Origin: an uncultured Lachnospiraceae bacterium
GTDB lineage: Bacteria; Bacillota; Clostridia; Lachnospirales; Lachnospiraceae
NCBI GenBank assembly: GCA_946631935.1
Contig: CAMPAP010000015.1
Coordinates: 1 to 23,740, forward strand
Direction of reading: 5' to 3'
Length of the DNA stretch: 23,740 nt
Both the position numbers and the translations under genes were made by a program. Below, piece after piece: positions 18,254 through 23,740 of the stretch. Every line of letters starts with the position of its first letter. Position 1 is the stretch's first letter. A model generated the notes under the pieces. It ran no database searches. It saw only the letters and a list, made by a program, of their open reading frames with translations, and was not told the origin of the DNA.

Positions 18254-21184
18254 ATGATGTACTCCAAAGTATTTAAAAAGATCATATCCCCGGCAGTTAT
18301 CGCACTTTTTGCGGTAACTGTTATTTGTTGTGACAATATACCTTCAGTTGCAGGCAGTGATATTTCGGGTGATGACTTTGATAAGATCCTTGGGACATAT
18401 TCCGTTGATCCTTCCGTACCCTCTTATAAAGAATATCTTTCTTCATATGATCCTGTTTTCCCGGATGAGACCATCAGCATAGATACCGGCTTATTATATA
18501 CCGATGAGGGATCGCATATAGACCTTGATTTTACGGTTGATGAGCCGGGTTTTTATTATCCCAGGATAAAATACTGTCCCGTTGGCGGCAGAAATTCCCA
18601 GATGCAGAGGTCTTTTTTCATAGACGGAAAGCTTCCCTATGCCGAACTGTCCCTGATCAATTTCAGCAGGATCTGGGTTACTGACGTAAACGAAACCTAT
18701 GTTGACGAAAACGGCATAGCACTTAAAAAGTGGAAGAGTGATAATCAGGGCTTTCATTTAAAACCGGGGGTTATGGAGGAATCCCTCTGGTGTGAGACCT
18801 ATCTTTATGATTCATGCGGATATATAACAGCTCCTCTTTCAGTATATCTTGATGCAGGCGAGCATACTCTTACGATTTATGCCGGCAGGGAGCCGATGCT
18901 GATAGAAGGGATAGATCTTACATCTTACTGCGCTCCTCCAAGCTACAGCGATTATCATTCTGCCTTTTTGGATTATTCTTCCTGCACAGGTCAGTATGTA
19001 AGGATCGAAGCAGAGAATGCTTCAAAGACATCTTCCCAGATGCTTTATCCTCGTCAGGACCAGTCATCACCTGCAGTCTATCCTTCAAGTCCAAAGCTTT
19101 TATTAAACAACACCATCGGCGGAACTTCCTGGCAAAGTGCCGGACAGTGGATAGAGTGGGAGTTTGATATTCCTGAAGACGGTTTTTATAACATCTCTGC
19201 ATTCTGCAAACAGAATTTTGTCAGGGGAACTAAGTCATGCCGCAGGATAAGCATTGACGGTGAAATTCCCTTTGAAGAAATGAGCGATTACGGATTTGAA
19301 TATTCCCAGAGCTGGAGAGAAGAGGTACTTTCCACAGGCGACGGAGATCCGTATTCTTTCTATCTGACAAAGGGTCATCATACAATCCGGATGGAAGTAG
19401 TCCTTGGAGATATGGCAGAGATCATCAGCCTTGTGCAGGATACTGTAATGCAGCTTAACAACATTTACCGCTCCGTAATATATATCACCGGAGTATCTCC
19501 TGACCCATACAGGGACTATCAGATAGCAAAGTCCCTTCCCGGACTTAATGCCCAGCTCATTCAGACAAGGGATGAACTTGATATTGCGATCACAAAGCTT
19601 GAACTGACAGCAGGTAACAATTCCGATAAGCTTAACGTACTTCGTACCATGCAGGATCAGCTTGACGATCTTATTGAGGATGAAGAACGCTTTACAAAAG
19701 TCATCTCATCTTACAAGAAAAATGTAAGGGCATGCGGAAACTGGATAACCCGGGTTCTTCCCCAGCCTCTCCAGATTGACAGGATAATGCTCTATACCGA
19801 AGGCGGACACCGGGATATAACGGGAAATACCTGGCATGACAAGGCAGGATATGAGTTAAGCCGTCTGTATTATTCCTTTGTCATAGACTATAACAGCATA
19901 GGTAATGTATCCGAAGATTCGGAAAGTAACGTTACTCTCACACTCTGGGTGGGAACAGGGCGTGACCAGGCAAATGTAGTCAAGTCGCTTATTGATGAGA
20001 ACTTTACCCCGGAGACAAACATAAATGTCAATGTCCAGCTGGTTGATATGTCTACTTTGCTCAGGGCATCCCTTGCAGGGGAAGGTCCGGATGTTGCCAT
20101 ACAGGTTGCGAATTCATCAGGGATCGCAGGTGCCGTTTTAAATACCGGTAATGATACTCCGGTAAATTACGGACTTCGAAATGCGGTTCTTGATCTTTCA
20201 CGGTTTGAAGATTACGAAAGTGTGAAGAGAAGATTTTCTGAAAGCGCATCCGTTCCGTTTACTTTTAATGGTTCTGCATATGCCCTTCCGGAAACCCAGA
20301 CATTTCCCATGATGTTTTACCGTAAGGATATCCTTGCAGAGATAGGCCTTGACGTTCCCGAAACATGGGATGATGTAAAAGTTGCAATGACAGTTCTTGC
20401 CAAAAACCAGATGGAGTTTGGCATGCTTCCGTCAGAGCAGGTTTTTGCCATGCTGCTTTTCCAAAACGGCGGAAAGTATTATACGGATAACGGCGATGCA
20501 TCCGCACTTGATTCGGATATTTCCGCAGCTGTGTTCAGGGAATACTGCGAATATTACACTGATTACAAGCTGGATAAAGCCACCAGTGTTGAGGAAAGAT
20601 TCCGTACCGGCGAGTGTCCCATCATCATCGCAGACTATACCACATACAACATTCTTCAGGTGTCCGCTCCTGACATAGAAGGACTCTGGGATTTTACTGT
20701 TGTTCCCGGTGTAAGAGGATCCGACGGAAAAGTAAATCATACCACCGGGTCCACAGGCCTTGCGGACATCATCATGTCATCAACCGATCACCCCGCTGAA
20801 TCCTGGGAGTTTCTTAAGTGGTGGACGTCCGCCGAAACACAGACACTTTACGGTCGTGAGATGGAATCCCTTATGGGTGCATCAGCAAGAGTTGCCACGG
20901 CAAATCTTGAAGCTCTTTCAAATCTTTCATGGCCAAGGGCAGATTACCGGGTGCTTCTTGAGCAGTTTAAGCAGGTTCAGGGAATACCGCAGGTTCCCGG
21001 GGGATACTATACATGGAGAAATGTTAACAACGCATTTTATACAGTGACAACGGATTCAAGTCTTACAGGAAGAAGCGATTATGCGGTAACACCCAGGGAA
21101 GAACTTATGGACAAGGTGCTGTATATAAATGCAGAGATAGATTATAAGCGGGAGGAGTTTGGTCTTCCTCTTGCAGCCAGATAG
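18254..21184 (+). CDS. Long extracellular solute-binding protein with two N-terminal carbohydrate-binding-like modules
   Basis: 976 residues, more than twice the usual 420-450 of a CUT1 binding protein. A signal peptide (about 1-35) has a VICC stretch but no good lipobox. Two beta-sandwich modules of similar layout follow (about 75-215 and 245-385). Each has EPGFYYPRIKY/EDGFYNISAF-type openings, an IDGK/IDGE turn (near 124 and 335) and an AGEHTLTIY/KGHHTIRME closing strand, as in galactose-binding-like CBMs. A helical stretch comes next (390-545), then a family-1 binding domain (about 558-950) with LTLWVGTG, GEGPDVAIQVAN, RKDILAEIGLDVPETWDDV and WEFLKWWTS. The frame opens at a TTG (18251), but ATG 18254 or 18257 is likelier given AGAGG at 18244-18248. 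It probably binds oligosaccharide or glycan for the two downstream permeases. Confidence 0.88.
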   Translation: MMYSKVFKKIISPAVIALFAVTVICCDNIPSVAGSDISGDDFDKILGTYSVDPSVPSYKEYLSSYDPVFPDETISIDTGLLYTDEGSHIDLDFTVDEPGFYYPRIKYCPVGGRNSQMQRSFFIDGKLPYAELSLINFSRIWVTDVNETYVDENGIALKKWKSDNQGFHLKPGVMEESLWCETYLYDSCGYITAPLSVYLDAGEHTLTIYAGREPMLIEGIDLTSYCAPPSYSDYHSAFLDYSSCTGQYVRIEAENASKTSSQMLYPRQDQSSPAVYPSSPKLLLNNTIGGTSWQSAGQWIEWEFDIPEDGFYNISAFCKQNFVRGTKSCRRISIDGEIPFEEMSDYGFEYSQSWREEVLSTGDGDPYSFYLTKGHHTIRMEVVLGDMAEIISLVQDTVMQLNNIYRSVIYITGVSPDPYRDYQIAKSLPGLNAQLIQTRDELDIAITKLELTAGNNSDKLNVLRTMQDQLDDLIEDEERFTKVISSYKKNVRACGNWITRVLPQPLQIDRIMLYTEGGHRDITGNTWHDKAGYELSRLYYSFVIDYNSIGNVSEDSESNVTLTLWVGTGRDQANVVKSLIDENFTPETNINVNVQLVDMSTLLRASLAGEGPDVAIQVANSSGIAGAVLNTGNDTPVNYGLRNAVLDLSRFEDYESVKRRFSESASVPFTFNGSAYALPETQTFPMMFYRKDILAEIGLDVPETWDDVKVAMTVLAKNQMEFGMLPSEQVFAMLLFQNGGKYYTDNGDASALDSDISAAVFREYCEYYTDYKLDKATSVEERFRTGECPIIIADYTTYNILQVSAPDIEGLWDFTVVPGVRGSDGKVNHTTGSTGLADIIMSSTDHPAESWEFLKWWTSAETQTLYGREMESLMGASARVATANLEALSNLSWPRADYRVLLEQFKQVQGIPQVPGGYYTWRNVNNAFYTVTTDSSLTGRSDYAVTPREELMDKVLYINAEIDYKREEFGLPLAAR

Positions 21185-21197
21185 GGAGTAATACTTA

Positions 21198-22166
21198 GTG
21201 GGTAAAACCAGGGTTGAAAACAAAACAGAAGAGCCCCCGGAAAAAAGTGGGGCACAGCTAAAAGTTTCCAAGCAGGCAACTCTTAAGTACCGTATTATGA
21301 AAAGCAGGGAATCCTATCTTATGATAGCTCCTTATTTCATCCTGTTTTTCTTTTTTACGGTTCTTCCGGTTGCCCTTTCTGTTATTTTCAGTTTTACTGA
21401 TTTCAATCTTCTCGAGTGGCCTGATTTTGTAGGCTGGAGAAACTATACAAAGCTTTTTCTGGAAGATGATATATTCATGATCGCACTTAAAAATACACTT
21501 ATATTTGCGGTCATTACAGGCCCTGTATCCTATATGCTCTGCCTTCTTTTTGCATGGATCATTAATGAATTCAAGGGACCTTTAAGAGCTTTTCTTACAC
21601 TTATCTTTTATGCACCCAGCATTTGCGGCAATGCATATCTTGTATGGAATCTGATACTGACGGGAGACAGGTACGGTTATCTGAACGGACTGCTTCTTAA
21701 GCTTGGGATAATTGATGAAGCTATACTCTGGATGCAGACAGAAAAATATGTTCTTCCTGTTCTTATAATCGTACAGCTCTGGCTTTCACTTGGTACCGGT
21801 TTCCTCAGCTTTATTGCAGGACTTCAGACAGTGGATAAGAACCTTTATGAGGCAGCGGCTATTGACGGTGTTAAGAACAGGTGGCAGGAACTCTGGTATG
21901 TTACGCTTCCTGCAATGAAGCCCCAGCTTATGTTCGGTGCCGTCATGCAGATCACCCAGTCCTTTGCGGTTGCGGATATTTCCATAAATCTTGCAGGCAA
22001 CCCTTCTGTTAACTATGCCGGCGCAACGGTTGTCACCCATCTTCTTGATTACGGATCAACACGTTTTGAAATGGGTTATGCTTCAGCTATCGCAACGGTT
22101 TTGTTCCTCCTTATGGTAGGGACAAATAAGCTGGTACAAAAGCTTTTGGGAAGGGTTGGTGAGTGA
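21198..22166 (+). CDS. Carbohydrate ABC transporter permease, MalF/UgpA type
   Basis: 322 residues. A charged N-terminal tail (about 40 residues) precedes the first membrane segment (APYFILFFFFTVLPVALSVI) and the family stretch FTDFNLLEWPDFVGWRNYTK. The EAA loop is at 218-238 (EAAAIDGVKNRWQELWYVTLP), which couples to the ATPase. A GTG start at 21198 is used, with AGGGAG (21183-21188) nine bases upstream. It follows the binding-protein gene by 13 bases and overlaps the leader of the next permease. With the MalG-type partner it makes a CUT1 sugar channel. The sugar is unknown. Confidence 0.93.
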   Translation: MGKTRVENKTEEPPEKSGAQLKVSKQATLKYRIMKSRESYLMIAPYFILFFFFTVLPVALSVIFSFTDFNLLEWPDFVGWRNYTKLFLEDDIFMIALKNTLIFAVITGPVSYMLCLLFAWIINEFKGPLRAFLTLIFYAPSICGNAYLVWNLILTGDRYGYLNGLLLKLGIIDEAILWMQTEKYVLPVLIIVQLWLSLGTGFLSFIAGLQTVDKNLYEAAAIDGVKNRWQELWYVTLPAMKPQLMFGAVMQITQSFAVADISINLAGNPSVNYAGATVVTHLLDYGSTRFEMGYASAIATVLFLLMVGTNKLVQKLLGRVGE

Positions 22167-22167
22167 C

Positions 22168-23049
22168 ATGAAAAACATGTTAAAGAAACTCTTCCGGCAC
22201 AGAAAAAACAAACATGTAAACAGATCCTTTGCAGGCAATACATTGCTTTTCATTCTTATGGGCATATGCGGGATTTTCATGGTGCTGCCCCTTGTGATGA
22301 TAGTTAACAATGCGGTAAAGCCTCTGGATGAACTTTATCAGTATCCGCCGAAGATATTTGTAAGAAACCCGGTCTTTACCAATTTCTCGGATCTTTTCAC
22401 TCTGATGAATGATTCATGGATACCTTTTTCCAGGTATATTTTGAATTCCGTGATCATTACGGGAGGAGGAGTTGCGGGTCATGTCCTTTGCGCCTCTCTT
22501 GCAGCTTACCCTCTTGCAAAACATAAATTCCCGGGAAGGAATATCCTGTTTAACATGGTGGTCCTTTCCATGATGTTTTCGTGGACCGTAACACAGATAC
22601 CGCAGTATCTGATAATAAGCATGCTCCACATAAACAATACTTATCTTGCGCTCATACTTCCTGCCTGGTCCTTTGGTATGGGACTTTATCTTATGAAGCA
22701 GTTCATGGAGCAGATCCCGGATTCTCTCAGGGAATCTGCCAGGCTTGACGGGGCAAACGAATGGCAGATCTTTTGGAAGATCATAATGCCAAATGTAAAG
22801 CCTGCATGGCTGACCCTTGCGATCTTCCAGTTCCAGCAGATGTGGATCAATACAGGTTCCGTATTTTTACGGGATGAACAGTTAAAACCCCTGCAGTATG
22901 CACTTCAGCAGATAACCGCAGGAGGTGTTGCAAGAGCCGGAGCTGCTGCAGCCGTGACATTTATAATCGCATCGATACCCATAGTATTTTTCCTGCTCTG
23001 TCAGAGCAATGTCATAGAAACAATGACAACATCCGGAATGAAGGAGTAA
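22168..23049 (+). CDS. Carbohydrate ABC transporter permease, MalG/UgpE type
   Basis: 293 residues. Six hydrophobic segments start with LLFILMGICGIFMVLPLVMI. The EAA loop is at 189-209 (ESARLDGANEWQIFWKIIMP). MalG-like markers are NSVIITGGGV, SLAAYPLAKHKF and the C-terminal SNVIETMTTSGMKE, which closely follows the MalG family ending. The frame is open from a TTG at 22156 and a GTG at 22159, but the ATG at 22168 is chosen: it follows the upstream stop by one base and has a GGTGAG (22158-22163) before it. No nucleotide-binding subunit gene follows in the window, so the pair probably uses a shared MsmK/MalK-type ATPase encoded elsewhere. Confidence 0.93.
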   Translation: MKNMLKKLFRHRKNKHVNRSFAGNTLLFILMGICGIFMVLPLVMIVNNAVKPLDELYQYPPKIFVRNPVFTNFSDLFTLMNDSWIPFSRYILNSVIITGGGVAGHVLCASLAAYPLAKHKFPGRNILFNMVVLSMMFSWTVTQIPQYLIISMLHINNTYLALILPAWSFGMGLYLMKQFMEQIPDSLRESARLDGANEWQIFWKIIMPNVKPAWLTLAIFQFQQMWINTGSVFLRDEQLKPLQYALQQITAGGVARAGAAAAVTFIIASIPIVFFLLCQSNVIETMTTSGMKE

Positions 23050-23061
23050 CCTTTCGCTTTA

Positions 23062-23740
23062 ATGAATCGTAAACATGCATTAAAACTTATATCGGCACTT
23101 GTGGCTGCGGCAGTTCTTGTAATGAGTTTTGCCGTATATCCTTATGCCCTTGAACTTCCCTTTCAGACCTATAATTACAATTACTGGGAAGATATCGTAT
23201 ATACACCTGCAGCATATCAGCCGGATTATACCGTTTCAGGGCTTGATCTTTCCTTTGAAGGAAAAAAGATCGGAAGTTTCGTCACGCCACAGGATATGTG
23301 CGTTTCTTCTGACGGCAGGATCTTCCTTGCAGATACAGGTAACAACAGGATCGTGATCCTTTCATCCGATGCAAAAAATGTCTGCGGTATCATTGATTCG
23401 TTTGAAAATGACGGAAAGAACGATACTTTCAACCAGCCCTCAGGCGTTGCATATTCGGATAAAGATCAGCTATATATCGCGGATTCACAAAATCACCGCA
23501 TAGTTGTTCTTGACGCTGAAGGATCCCTTGTAAGGATGATAGAAAACCCAAGGGCTGAAGTTTTGGAAGAGGGCTTTGTATTTGTGCCTCTTAAGATAAC
23601 CGTGGACTACGCAGACAGAGTATACTGCGTTGCACAGAATATGTTCGAAGGAATCATGGTGTTTGAAACAAACGGGGAGTTTGCGGGATTTTTCGGAACA
23701 ATATCCGTTGAAATAACTCTTTGGGAAAAGTTCTGGAGAA
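23062..23740 (+). CDS. Exported NHL-repeat protein (runs off the window end)
   Basis: 226 residues are visible with no stop. An N-terminal signal or anchor (MNRKHALKLISALVAAAVLV, about 1-29) is followed by NHL beta-propeller repeats: VTPQDMCVSSDGRIFLADTG with NNRIVIL (75-100) and QPSGVAYSDKDQLYIADSQN with HRIVVL (125-150). NHL propellers bind ligands or partner proteins. The closing visible stretch TLWEKFWR may begin a membrane region of a Yip1-like C-terminus, as I recall for related clostridial proteins, but that part lies outside. The ATG at 23062 is 12 bases past the permease stop. The ribosome site AAGGAG (23041-23046) is rather distant. The context suggests a surface accessory of the sugar importer. 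Confidence 0.8.
   Translation, partial: MNRKHALKLISALVAAAVLVMSFAVYPYALELPFQTYNYNYWEDIVYTPAAYQPDYTVSGLDLSFEGKKIGSFVTPQDMCVSSDGRIFLADTGNNRIVILSSDAKNVCGIIDSFENDGKNDTFNQPSGVAYSDKDQLYIADSQNHRIVVLDAEGSLVRMIENPRAEVLEEGFVFVPLKITVDYADRVYCVAQNMFEGIMVFETNGEFAGFFGTISVEITLWEKFWR

Overview
The window looks like a chromosomal segment of a low-to-moderate GC Firmicute, most likely a Lachnospiraceae-type Clostridium relative (Butyrivibrio or a neighbour). This is inferred from strong AGGAGG-type ribosome sites, U-rich intrinsic terminators, extended -10 promoters, Opp-type and CUT1-type ABC importers, a lone PilT, and secreted proteins of a style common in that family. The genus is a guess. No tRNA, rRNA, CRISPR array, insertion sequence or phage gene was seen, and no gene-free stretch exceeds 300 bases.

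Layout. (1) 1-2358: the last codons of an unknown gene, a bidirectional terminator, and a convergent membrane hybrid histidine kinase on the minus strand. (2) 2430-14802: a long plus-strand operon running mnmA (tRNA 2-thiouridylase), a 1762-residue multidomain protein, and a complete family-5 peptide importer (oppB, oppC, oppD, oppF, oppA), ended by a strong terminator. The first three genes are joined by ATGA overlaps. (3) 14849-16047: a single-gene unit encoding a PilT-type ATPase, with its own promoter and terminator. (4) 16072-17388: a promoter with tandem TGATATCA palindromes, an SPFH membrane protein, and a one-base-overlapping small ribbon-helix-helix protein. (5) 17411-18209: a secreted CHAP/NlpC-like protein with its own promoter and terminator. 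(6) 18254 to the window end: a carbohydrate-uptake operon with an unusually long solute-binding protein (two N-terminal beta-sandwich modules), two CUT1 permeases and a truncated NHL-repeat exported protein. It has no ATPase gene in view.

How they work together. The most unusual object is the 1762-residue protein. Its first 1250 residues are two tandem copies of one helical-plus-HD architecture. The first HD copy has lost its metal ligands; the second keeps them and a GYP-like motif. The last 500 residues are a complete-looking M32 (Taq-type) metallocarboxypeptidase with an intact HEXXH. Because its gene overlaps the first peptide-permease gene, I infer a cytosolic carboxypeptidase that trims peptides brought in by the Opp system, possibly controlled by a nucleotide- or metal-sensing HD region. 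To my knowledge this domain combination is not a described family, but no search could be run. A second candidate for new biology is the SPFH plus ribbon-helix-helix pair and its palindromic promoter repeats, which suggest autoregulation.
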